10,680 bases of DNA, from positions 1 to 10,680 of the forward strand of contig JAEUWE010000074.1 of the NCBI GenBank assembly GCA_016791465.1, given 5' to 3'. The notes below the pieces were generated by a model. It was not told the DNA's origin and ran no database searches. It was given only the letters and a program-made list of their open reading frames with translations. The translations under genes were made by a program, and so were the position numbers. Shown piece after piece: positions 1 through 5,805 of this stretch; positions within the stretch are counted from its first letter, which is position 1; every line of letters begins with the position of its first letter. The stretch is from Pseudobdellovibrionaceae bacterium (GTDB taxonomy: Bacteria > Bdellovibrionota > Bdellovibrionia > Bdellovibrionales > JAMPXM01).

Positions 1-1353
1 CATAATGGACATCGGCGTCGCAAGCCCCAGAGCACAAGGGCATGCAATAATAAGAACCGCAACAGCATTGACGATGGCATGGGTCAGCTTTGGATCAGGC
101 CCGACGAAATACCATATGATGGCCGTTGCAACAGCGACGAGAACAACCGCCGGAACAAAATACGATGAAACTGTATCCGCCAGTTTTTGAATCGAAGCGC
201 GACTTCTTTGTGCCTGGGAAACCATTTTTACGATTTGCGAAAGCAGTGTATCCGAACCAACCTTCGTTGCGCGCATAACAAATGCGCCGGTCGAGTTGAT
301 GGTTGCGCCCGTTACTTTACTGCCGACTTCTTTTTCAACTGGAATCGGCTCACCTGTAATCATCGACTCATCAATAACGCTTCGACCTTCTGTAACCTCG
401 CCGTCAACCGGGACTTTTTCTCCAGGACGAACTCTCAAAAGATCGCCAACATGGATGTGCTCAACTGGAACATCCTCTTCACTTCCATCGGGCTGAATGC
501 GCCTTGCGGTTTTCGGCGCAAGCCCGAGAAGCGCGCGAATCGCATTCCCCGTCTGACTTCTTGCCCTTAACTCCAAAACTTGGCCGAGCAAAACCAGTGC
601 GATGATAACCGCCGACGCCTCGTAATAGAGTGGGACCATTCCACCATGAACACGAAGATTCTCAGGGAACAGGTGCGGAAAGAAAGTGGCGATAAGACTA
701 AACAGATACGCAACTCCGGTTCCAAGTGCGATCAGCGTAAACATATTGAGCTGACGTGTTTTGAGAGACGACCAGCCCCGCTCAAAAAATGGACGTCCGC
801 ACCAAATAACAACCGGTGTCGCGAGTAAAAGCTGTATGCCGGCGTAGAGCCAATGAGGCATGCCATGCTGAACAGGCTGACCTGGAATCAAGTCGGACAT
901 CGCAAGAAGCAGCAGCGGGATAGACAGCGCCCCGCTGACCTTCAGCCGCCGGGTGAAATCAATAAGCTCGGGATTCTCTTCCTCAACGAGCGAGACCTCT
1001 TCTGGCTCAAGCGCCATTCCACAAATCGGGCAACTCCCTGTACCTTTCTGTCTGACTTCGGGATGCATCGGACAGGTATAGATCCGCTCTTTATCAGCAG
1101 CGGACACCTCTTTAGGCGGCTCACTCTTCGAGAGGTACGCCGTGGGGTTTTCATCAAACTTCGTTTTGCACTTTGGACTGCAGAAGTAGTAGTCGCGACC
1201 TTCATAGCTCGATGTCCCGCCGCGAGCTGTTTCGGGATCGACTTTCATTCCACACACGGGATCAATCGCGACGTTTTGGACGTCATGCTTTTCATTTTTT
1301 ACCGCGCAGCAGTTATGATCGGAATGACTGTGATTATGCTGACTGTGTTTCAT
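1..1353 (-). CDS. copA: Copper-translocating P-type ATPase CopA, N-terminal 451 residues (cut by left edge)
   Basis: This is an inner-membrane P1B-type ATPase that exports Cu+ from the cytoplasm using ATP. I translated the complement: it is open from an ATG at 1353 to the window edge, with an AAGGGAG ribosome site about 8 nt upstream. Residues 1-16 are His-rich and end in a CC pair. Residues 29-74 form a YHS domain (DPVCGM, then FCSPKC). Residues 92-117 form the heavy-metal-binding domain (YTCPMHPEV, CPICGM). Membrane helices follow at about 138-155, 167-185, 203-225 and 245-262. The actuator loop carries TGE at 333-335, and the transport motif CPC is at 438-440. The phosphorylation (DKTGT) and nucleotide-binding domains lie outside the window. 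The YHS plus metal-binding N-terminus in place of ferredoxin-like HMA domains marks one CopA subgroup. A CueR-type promoter precedes it. Silver co-transport is possible; family assignment is very secure. Confidence 0.96.
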   Translation of the reverse strand, partial: MKHSQHNHSHSDHNCCAVKNEKHDVQNVAIDPVCGMKVDPETARGGTSSYEGRDYYFCSPKCKTKFDENPTAYLSKSEPPKEVSAADKERIYTCPMHPEVRQKGTGSCPICGMALEPEEVSLVEEENPELIDFTRRLKVSGALSIPLLLLAMSDLIPGQPVQHGMPHWLYAGIQLLLATPVVIWCGRPFFERGWSSLKTRQLNMFTLIALGTGVAYLFSLIATFFPHLFPENLRVHGGMVPLYYEASAVIIALVLLGQVLELRARSQTGNAIRALLGLAPKTARRIQPDGSEEDVPVEHIHVGDLLRVRPGEKVPVDGEVTEGRSVIDESMITGEPIPVEKEVGSKVTGATINSTGAFVMRATKVGSDTLLSQIVKMVSQAQRSRASIQKLADTVSSYFVPAVVLVAVATAIIWYFVGPDPKLTHAIVNAVAVLIIACPCALGLATPMSIM

Positions 1354-1388
1354 CGCTGAATCTCCCTTAGGCCGTTAAGCTCAAAAAC

Positions 1389-1419
1389 ATCATCAGGCTT
1401 CCAATAATGGGAAGGTCAA
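1389..1419 (-). promoter_or_regulatory. CueR-type promoter/operator for copA
   Basis: On the minus strand a TTGACC -35 box (1414-1419) is followed by a 19-bp spacer and a weak GATGAT -10 box (1389-1394). The dyad at 1396-1416 reads ACCTTCC-N7-GGAAGCC, 12 of 14 positions of the CueR consensus ACCTTCC-N7-GGAAGGT. The overlong 19-bp spacer is the hallmark of promoters that MerR-family activators untwist on metal binding. The predicted transcript starts near 1382, leaving about 29 nt of leader that contains the copA ribosome site. The site is read directly from sequence; activation by copper is inferred from the family. Confidence 0.88.
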
Positions 1420-1497
1420 TCGACATTCCCGCAAATTTAAAATCTAGTACCGAAACCCCATACAATCAATGCGTTACAAGTGAATTGACATTCGCTC

Positions 1498-1528
1498 TTG
1501 ACCTTCCAACAACTGGAAGGTTTATACT
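1498..1528 (+). promoter_or_regulatory. CueR-type promoter/operator for cueR itself (autoregulation)
   Basis: On the plus strand a TTGACC -35 box (1498-1503) and a good TATACT -10 box (1523-1528) are separated by 19 bp. The dyad ACCTTCC-N7-GGAAGGT at 1501-1521 is a perfect match to the CueR operator consensus. Transcription should begin about 7 nt after the -10 box, at or next to the cueR ATG at 1536, so the message would be essentially leaderless. This implies that the regulator activates its own gene in copper, as well as copA through the separate site at 1396-1416. Confidence 0.9.
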
Positions 1529-1535
1529 GGGCATC

Positions 1536-1925
1536 ATGAATATCGGTGAAGCCGCCAAGGTCTCTGGTGTTAACGCGAAACTCATCCGCCACTACGAGTC
1601 GATTGGCATTATTCCAAAAGCAAGTCGCACTGACTCTGGGTATCGCACGTACTCCGACAACGACGTTCACCTCCTCACCTTCGTCAAGCGAGCGCGAGGC
1701 TTAGGATTCTCGATGAAAGAGATCAAGCGGCTCGTGGGTCTTTGGCGAAATCGCGCAAGAGCCAGTGCCGACGTCAAGGCAATGGCACAAGCGCACATTC
1801 ACTCGCTTGAACAGAAAATCAACGAGCTTGAGGCGATGCGAGACACACTTCGCCACCTGGCCCGCAATTGTCATGGCGACAATCGCCCACACTGCCCGAT
1901 CCTTGAGAATTTAGCAGACAAGTAG
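1536..1925 (+). CDS. cueR: CueR-like copper-responsive MerR-family transcriptional activator
   Basis: This 129-residue cytoplasmic dimeric activator senses Cu+ (also Ag+/Au+) and switches on copper export genes. The start is fixed by the canonical MerR N-terminus (MNIGEAAKVSGVNAKLIRHYE, shown here in part as the helix-turn-helix). The wing follows at about 34-55 and a dimerisation coiled coil at about 80-111. The metal site is unusually clear: Cys112 and Cys120 form a C-X7-C loop, Ser77 is the residue linked to selection of singly charged ions, and Lys81 is the buried lysine; all have the same numbering as E. coli CueR. No Shine-Dalgarno sequence sits at normal spacing before the ATG, which fits the leaderless transcript predicted from the promoter. 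The gene is divergent from copA, whose promoter carries a matching operator. A small exported protein follows 42 nt downstream and may be co-transcribed. Confidence 0.94.
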   Translation: MNIGEAAKVSGVNAKLIRHYESIGIIPKASRTDSGYRTYSDNDVHLLTFVKRARGLGFSMKEIKRLVGLWRNRARASADVKAMAQAHIHSLEQKINELEAMRDTLRHLARNCHGDNRPHCPILENLADK

Positions 1926-1967
1926 ACGCCGGTTGATCTTGGCAAAACTTTGACATTTGGAGCGCAT

Positions 1968-2291
1968 ATGAATCTCATGAAGAAAATTTCGACCTGTCTT
2001 GTTTCATGCATGGCCGCTGCGATGACAGCGAATGCAGCCAGTCCAGAAGAAGCAGAGCAAAAAGAAAGTCCGAGCTCACTCCAGAGCCATCTTGAGAAGT
2101 ATCCAAACTCCGGCTGGACCTGCCTCATAAACAAAGTGCATTACCGAGCGGACTCGCTAACGGATGAAGCCAAATGCCGTCGTCTTGATGGGAAGTTCAT
2201 TTTTTCAAAAGATTTAAAGCGAGATATGCCCACTCTCGACGAAGTGGAAACTCGGGAATCAAAGAGTGAACGCCAACGACGTGGTCATTGA
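1968..2291 (+). CDS. Small Sec-exported hypothetical protein downstream of cueR
   Basis: I do not recognise this 107-residue protein. It starts at ATG 1968, preceded by TTTGGAG with a 5-nt gap; the in-frame ATG at 1977 is too far from that site and TTG 1950 too close upstream. Residues 1-23 form a Sec signal peptide (MKK, a hydrophobic core, then ANA before the likely cut). The mature part is hydrophilic and charged, with two cysteines (Cys52 and Cys70) in a segment containing GWTCL and KCRRLDG, which could form one disulfide in the periplasm. The tail is rich in Arg, Glu and Lys. It lies 42 nt after cueR with no terminator between, so it may be induced with it. A role in periplasmic copper handling is a guess from position; no Met- or His-rich metal motif is visible. 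Its 3' end converges with the kinase gene, 31 nt away. Confidence 0.75.
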   Translation: MNLMKKISTCLVSCMAAAMTANAASPEEAEQKESPSSLQSHLEKYPNSGWTCLINKVHYRADSLTDEAKCRRLDGKFIFSKDLKRDMPTLDEVETRESKSERQRRGH

Positions 2292-2322
2292 AGGGGAACT
2301 CTTACGAATCCTGTTCCTCAGA

Positions 2323-3465
2323 TCACGGACGGCTGGGTTTTGGATGGGCGGAGGAAAGACCCTCGACGGCTCGATTCACGGGGACAGGAACAAGAACCTT
2401 GGGAACTTCGATTCGAAATCCGCAACCTCTGCCCGGATTGTTTTGATGCGAGATCTTGCCTTGAAGCATGGTGACGGCTCGCTGAACGATCGTTAAACCT
2501 AAGCCGAGACCGCTTTGGTCGAAGCCACCAGAAACAAACGGCTTAAACAAGTTTTTAATCGCGTCAGAATTGAGTCCACCGCATTCGTCCTCAACTTCAA
2601 TAACCACATTTTTCCCAGACGATGCCGCTCGAACGATAATGAGTCCGCCGATTTTTGAATACTTTAAGGCATTCTGAGTCAAGTTTGCGATGGCCGAAAG
2701 CAAGAGCTGACGGTCGGATTCAAGTTCGATTCCTTTTGCGCTTTCATTTCTTAGAGTCTGTCGCTTCGTGCGAGCCTCACCTTGAGCGGTTAAAAGAATC
2801 TGATCCATAAGTTCAGTCACATTGAATTTTTCGATGTGAAGCTGCGGATCGGCGCGCATTCGCAATTCTGACAACGACCGATCGATCAGATCCCGCATTC
2901 TCGCCAAATTGGCGACGAGCACTTTTGCTGTACTTCCGCTATTCCCCACTAACCCCTGCTGAATCATATCTTGCGCGACTGTCGCACTCGAAAGTGCGTT
3001 TCGCAGCTCATGCACGAGAATTCCCAAATGCTGAACTTCACGTTCTTCACTCGCTTGGACCGAGTGGTACTGAAATTCAGAGACCGCAGCCGCAATCGCG
3101 ATATCAAGGCACATATTGAGATCATTGAACTCCTGAGCGGAGATCGCCGCATGACGACGCTGCGCAAGTTCCGTCACCGCCTGGCACATAGCGCCGTAAG
3201 CGTGCACGACATGAGACAGCGTATAATTAAGTCGCAAAAGCTCGCGCCCGTGCTCAGCTGCACCTGCGACGATCCTAGACTCTTCATTGTCTCTTCTCGA
3301 GTTTTTTAGATATTGAATGAGATGGTTGAAAAAAACCGGCAATCCCCGCTCGAGCTCGATTGAGGATGGAAGCGGCCCCGCCAGAACCAATGTCTTCTCT
3401 TCGGCGAGCGCCAGAATTTCGGCGCGATGACTTTCGAGAAACTCGTATAGCAATTTCAACCTCAC
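2323..3465 (-). CDS. Soluble sensor histidine kinase with RsbRD-like N-terminal domain
   Basis: This 380-residue kinase has no membrane segment and should act in the cytoplasm. Residues about 5-100 resemble the RsbRD N-terminal (globin-like) input domain: a helical start, then AEHGRELLRLNYTLSHVV. A linker helix leads to the dimerisation/phosphoacceptor domain with His152 in VHELRNALSS. The ATP-binding domain shows the N box (NLTQNALKYS, Asn265), the G1 box (DECGGL, 293-298) and the G2 box (GLGLGL, about 319-324). A Pro-rich tail follows. The start is a GTG at 3465; an upstream GGGG stretch is a poor ribosome site, so a nearby TTG start is possible. It is divergent from a single-domain response regulator 63 nt away, its likely phosphotransfer partner. 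The signal is unknown. Kinase identity is secure; the input domain call is from sequence character and less certain. Confidence 0.93.
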   Translation of the reverse strand: MRLKLLYEFLESHRAEILALAEEKTLVLAGPLPSSIELERGLPVFFNHLIQYLKNSRRDNEESRIVAGAAEHGRELLRLNYTLSHVVHAYGAMCQAVTELAQRRHAAISAQEFNDLNMCLDIAIAAAVSEFQYHSVQASEEREVQHLGILVHELRNALSSATVAQDMIQQGLVGNSGSTAKVLVANLARMRDLIDRSLSELRMRADPQLHIEKFNVTELMDQILLTAQGEARTKRQTLRNESAKGIELESDRQLLLSAIANLTQNALKYSKIGGLIIVRAASSGKNVVIEVEDECGGLNSDAIKNLFKPFVSGGFDQSGLGLGLTIVQRAVTMLQGKISHQNNPGRGCGFRIEVPKVLVPVPVNRAVEGLSSAHPKPSRP

Positions 3466-3528
3466 AGCATGAACGACCCCGGTAATCTTCGTACAGCAAA
3501 CTGACCGCTGTGGTAGGAGTACCGCACT

Positions 3529-3915
3529 ATGAATGAAAATACCGAAAAACTTGTTCTTATTATCGATGACTCCGTTGATAATTGCCTGCTCCTGACCACC
3601 GCACTTGAGGGAAATGGATTTTCAGTCATCTCCGCTGAGAACGGTCGAGCGGCGCTATCGCTATTGGCGGAACTGCCGAAGCTTCCAGACCTTATTTTTC
3701 TAGATGCGCAGATGCCGGTCATGGATGGATACGAATTTCGTCGAGAACAAAGTCAGTGTGAACGTATCCGCGAAATTCCAGTTGTTGTGATGAGCGCCGA
3801 TTGCTCTCTCGAGATGCACGAGCGCATGAATCATCCCAAGCATATTCTGACAAAGCCGCTGAGTCTGAATATAATTGTCGAACGGGCCGTCGCCTCCATC
3901 AATGTTGCTCCATAG
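3529..3915 (+). CDS. Single-domain (CheY-like) response regulator
   Basis: This 128-residue protein consists only of a receiver domain and has no DNA-binding or enzymatic output. All key residues are present: acidic pair Asp13-Asp14 (IIDDS), phosphoacceptor Asp59 (FLDAQMPVMDGYEF), Ser89 at the switch Thr/Ser position (VVVMSAD) and Lys109 followed by Pro (TKPL). The start ATG has AGGAG at 3515-3519 with a 9-nt gap. The partner is probably the divergent histidine kinase, with which it shares a 63-bp intergenic region. With no output domain, it may act by protein-protein binding or as a relay step. A lipoprotein gene follows after 25 nt and is likely co-transcribed, though a functional link is unproven. 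Confidence 0.94.
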   Translation: MNENTEKLVLIIDDSVDNCLLLTTALEGNGFSVISAENGRAALSLLAELPKLPDLIFLDAQMPVMDGYEFRREQSQCERIREIPVVVMSADCSLEMHERMNHPKHILTKPLSLNIIVERAVASINVAP

Positions 3916-3940
3916 CCCATGCCTATGCGACGCTTTTCTA

Positions 3941-4393
3941 ATGAGAACTTTTAATCTTCGACTTTTCTCTTCTGTCTTGGGTGCCTTCACCTTGGTCGCG
4001 TGCGCGAGTAAAGGCCCACTCTTCAAATCATCCGAAGAACAGCCCCGCGAGCAGCCATTTCGTGAAGCGGTCAAAGCGACAGTTCGCACGCATGAGATCG
4101 TCATGCGCGACTGCTACAATGTGGCGCGCAGAACGGAGCCGAGAACCGAGGGTAAACTGCAGATCGAATGGACGATCGGATCCGAGGGGCAGGTTGAAAA
4201 AGCCGAATTCGACAAGACGAAGACGACCTTAAAAAACGAAGCGCTGATCGCCTGTGTTCTCAACGGCTCAAAGACCTGGACCTTTCCAAAACCAGAAGTG
4301 AAAGACAGCGTCGTGATTATCACTTTCCCCATCGTCTTCTCGCTTTCGAAGGATGGCCAGAACATGACTCTCGAAACTGGAAGCACGGATTAG
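3941..4393 (+). CDS. Lipoprotein with AgmX/PglI-type C-terminal domain
   Basis: This 150-residue protein starts at ATG 3941, chosen because it begins a lipoprotein signal (MRTFNLRL, hydrophobic core, lipobox LVAC with Cys21). No clear ribosome site precedes it. After a polar linker (about 25-50), residues about 60-140 match the pattern I know from the C-terminal domains of AgmX/PglI-family proteins of myxobacteria and relatives: a Cys-Tyr start (RDCYNVARR), GKLQIEWTIGSEGQVEKAEF, then a second Cys (ALIACVLNGSKTWTFPKPE) and a closing beta strand (VVIITFPIVFSL). The two cysteines recur in that family and may form a disulfide. The residue after the lipidated Cys is Ala, with no Asp retention signal, so outer-membrane sorting is likely. 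Roles in this family are poorly defined; some members relate to gliding motility. It follows the response regulator by 25 nt and ends at a terminator hairpin. Confidence 0.88.
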   Translation: MRTFNLRLFSSVLGAFTLVACASKGPLFKSSEEQPREQPFREAVKATVRTHEIVMRDCYNVARRTEPRTEGKLQIEWTIGSEGQVEKAEFDKTKTTLKNEALIACVLNGSKTWTFPKPEVKDSVVIITFPIVFSLSKDGQNMTLETGSTD

Positions 4394-4408
4394 CGCTTCT
4401 CTATAAAA

Positions 4409-4435
4409 AAAGGGGGCCCTCTCAAGCCCCCCTTT
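4409..4435. terminator. Shared terminator hairpin between convergent genes
   Basis: AAAGGGGG at 4409-4416 pairs perfectly with CCCCCTTT at 4428-4435 around an 11-nt loop. Read on the minus strand, the stem is followed directly by a run of T residues (complement of the A run at 4405-4411), a strong rho-independent terminator for the gene ending at 4442. Read on the plus strand the T run is only three residues, so it would stop the lipoprotein transcript less efficiently. Confidence 0.88.
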
Positions 4436-4441
4436 GAAAAC

Positions 4442-4783
4442 TTACTTCTTATTGATCTCGTCAGCGACTTTTGTCGCTTCGGCTGCCGAGTACGGCCCCA
4501 TCTGCATCTCGTCGCCCACAATCGGAACTCTCAGTTTAAAGTCTGAGGCGACTCCAGCGACTTCGACATGAACCTCTTTTGAAACTGAACTCGCGTTCAG
4601 TTTTTTCATCTTCGCTTTTCCAGACTTACTCAATTTGACGTTGAGAACGGTTTCGCCCGAAGGCGACACTTTCTCCGCGGCAATAAAGTCAGCGTGATTC
4701 AGCGAAATCTCGTGGCCCGCAGCAAAGCTTTGAAGCGGAAGCGCCGACATAAGAACAGCAATAGAAAATAGACGGATATTCAT
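4442..4783 (-). CDS. Small exported protein resembling an isolated SecD P1-head subdomain
   Basis: This 113-residue protein starts at ATG 4783 with GAGGA 5 nt upstream; a GTG at 4795 overlaps that ribosome site and is rejected. Residues 1-21 are a Sec signal peptide (MNIRLF, hydrophobic core, SFAA). The mature part follows the layout of the periplasmic head subdomain of SecD: a strand pair around DFIAAEKVSPSGETVLNVKL, SKSGKAKMKKL, a central strand VHVEVAGVASDFKLRVPIV, and an ending GPYSAAEATKVADEI like the 'G.fs..eA..la..l' end of that domain. SecD itself is a large multi-pass translocon protein; here only the head remains, secreted and soluble. Its role is unknown. It lies 42 nt downstream of another small exported gene on the same strand and ends at a strong terminator, so the pair is probably one transcript. 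The SecD likeness is from recognised pattern, not an alignment. Confidence 0.82.
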   Translation of the reverse strand: MNIRLFSIAVLMSALPLQSFAAGHEISLNHADFIAAEKVSPSGETVLNVKLSKSGKAKMKKLNASSVSKEVHVEVAGVASDFKLRVPIVGDEMQMGPYSAAEATKVADEINKK

Positions 4784-4825
4784 ATAAATCCTCACTCTCG
4801 TGCGATTGAAAATCTGTTCGTAAAA

Positions 4826-5155
4826 CTAAGTCGTAACGAACAGACGAGGAGGACTGAGGCCGCTATAAATGAAATGGGTTCTCGCGGCCGGCACTCGATA
4901 CGCTTGCCGCTCAAACACTGAAAACGCGTTGGGACTTGGAAGAGAGACGGCGCGAGGCACAAGAAAGGCCGACGGGGTCCCGTCTAGAGAGTCAGCCTTT
5001 TGCGCTGTCGACTGCGCCGACGTTATCGCGGTGGCTTTGCTCGATTCACAACCCAGTACTGAATGCGGTCGCTCGCACGCCGTCGCGATGGCGGGACTGA
5101 TCAGGTAAACACAGAATAATGAGAGGCCGGCGGCAAAGCTCTTCACTTTTCTCAA
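4826..5155 (-). CDS. Small exported hypothetical protein
   Basis: I do not recognise this 109-residue protein. It begins with a basic stretch and a hydrophobic segment (about residues 8-24) ending ATA before Cys, consistent with a Sec signal peptide; the cysteine lacks a good lipobox, so lipidation is doubtful. The mature part is Ser/Ala-rich with cysteines near CERPH and LGCES, and it ends SGLSPPRLFVTT. The longest start is a TTG at 5155 without a ribosome site; a GTG at 5146 with GAGA just upstream is equally plausible and would give 106 residues. Such short exported proteins with a Pro-Pro-containing C-terminus occur near metal-efflux genes in other bacteria, but that resemblance is vague. 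It precedes the SecD-head-like gene by 42 nt. Coding is supported mainly by the signal peptide and the operon arrangement. Confidence 0.6.
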   Translation of the reverse strand: MRKVKSFAAGLSLFCVYLISPAIATACERPHSVLGCESSKATAITSAQSTAQKADSLDGTPSAFLVPRAVSLPSPNAFSVFERQAYRVPAARTHFIYSGLSPPRLFVTT

Positions 5156-5187
5156 GATGTGGCGGCCGGAAGGATTGTCAATCCCGG

Positions 5188-5222
5188 TGCCCCCGTTGCC
5201 TTGCGTCGGGGGCGCTCATGGC
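5188..5222. repeat. 35-bp hairpin repeat, copy 1
   Basis: This 35-bp unit matches 5761-5795 at 32 of 35 positions in the same orientation. It contains GCCCCC (5189-5194) and GGGGGC (5208-5213) around a 13-nt loop whose sequence, including GCCTTGCGTC, is also conserved. There is no T run on either side, so it is not a simple terminator. It lies just upstream of the gene that starts at 5155. Confidence 0.85.
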
Positions 5223-5295
5223 GAAAGCGACGCCATTGCTCGCTCTGGCATCAGAAGTGGCCCTCGATATCGGGCCGGGAGAAGTGCTGAGGTCC

Positions 5296-5325
5296 ATCAT
5301 TTACTTCTCCTTCGACAGTAATGAT
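5296..5325. promoter_or_regulatory. Imperfect dyad upstream of the cysteine-rich protein gene
   Basis: ATCATTTACT (5296-5305) and AGTAATGAT (5317-5325) form an inverted repeat with one bulged T and an 11-nt centre. It lies about 95 nt before the ATG at 5419, where an operator could sit, and the AT-rich arms stand out from the surrounding GC-rich DNA. No convincing -35/-10 pair is recognisable beside it. It could instead be a small hairpin without function. Confidence 0.35.
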
Positions 5326-5418
5326 TTCAAGGCCCAATGAGACCATGGCGCAAGCGCCGCAATATCCGTATCTTTGACCTGTTACGACGATCACCTCGCC
5401 ACTCCAAAGGAGACCGCT

Positions 5419-5751
5419 ATGAACGCCTTGAACTGGATGAAAAGCCTCGTCCTTCTTACAATTTTGGCAGTATCAAACATCGCCTCTTCGGCCCCCGAGA
5501 GCCTGATGTGCTCACCGTCACATGGATCTAGCTACACGCTCTACTCCGACGGCAACTACGTTACGACCATGGGCTCCTCGGCATCATGCTACGCCGTGAT
5601 TGAGATCGCTCGTTCAACTGAACTGAGTGGACGCTGCTACTGCAATCGAAACAACGAAGTCTACTGCGGAGCGACCTACATCAAGTCGTACTATCGAGAC
5701 TCCGAGTTCTGCTACGACGTGGCCTCAGGCCTATCAAACTTAGTTCGCTAG
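5419..5751 (+). CDS. Exported six-cysteine hypothetical protein
   Basis: I do not recognise this 110-residue protein. The start is clear: ATG 5419 has AAAGGAG at 5406-5412 with a 6-nt gap. Residues 1-25 are a Sec signal peptide (MKSLVLLTILAVSNIASSA). The mature domain of about 85 residues has six cysteines (31, 57, 73, 75, 83, 98), including RCYCN, and many Tyr, Ser and Asn residues. An even number of cysteines in an exported protein suggests three disulfides and a compact, stable periplasmic or extracellular protein. No lipobox, membrane helix or catalytic motif is visible. It is a lone gene on its strand, bracketed by two direct copies of a 35-bp hairpin repeat, which may mark it as part of a duplicated or inserted segment. 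Function unknown. Confidence 0.82.
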   Translation: MNALNWMKSLVLLTILAVSNIASSAPESLMCSPSHGSSYTLYSDGNYVTTMGSSASCYAVIEIARSTELSGRCYCNRNNEVYCGATYIKSYYRDSEFCYDVASGLSNLVR

Positions 5752-5760
5752 GCACTTCAC

Positions 5761-5795
5761 TGCCCCCTCTGCCTTGCGTCGGGGGCGATCATGGC
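5761..5795. repeat. 35-bp hairpin repeat, copy 2
   Basis: This is the second copy of the unit at 5188-5222, same orientation, with three substitutions (two in the loop, one just outside the right arm). Both G5/C5 arms are intact. It sits between convergent genes ending at 5751 and 5806. A T-rich tail is absent in both directions, so termination here would have to be rho-dependent or inefficient. Confidence 0.85.
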
Positions 5796-5805
5796 CGCTG
5801 TCTAT

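Noticed and set aside
187..1370. Several plus-strand open frames of 65-168 codons across the first 1.35 kb
   Set aside because: The complement encodes an unbroken CopA with YHS, metal-binding, TGE and CPC motifs; the plus-strand frames have no recognisable motif.
1485..1490. TTGACA as a -35 box for an earlier cueR promoter
   Set aside because: No -10-like sequence lies 16-19 bp downstream; the TTGACC/TATACT pair around the dyad is far better.
5176..5181. Minus-strand TTGACA as promoter for the gene starting at 5155
   Set aside because: The sequence 17 bp downstream (ATCTTG) is a poor -10 box and overlaps the possible start codon.
5188..5213. GC hairpin as an intrinsic terminator
   Set aside because: No T run follows on either strand; repetition elsewhere fits a repeat element better.
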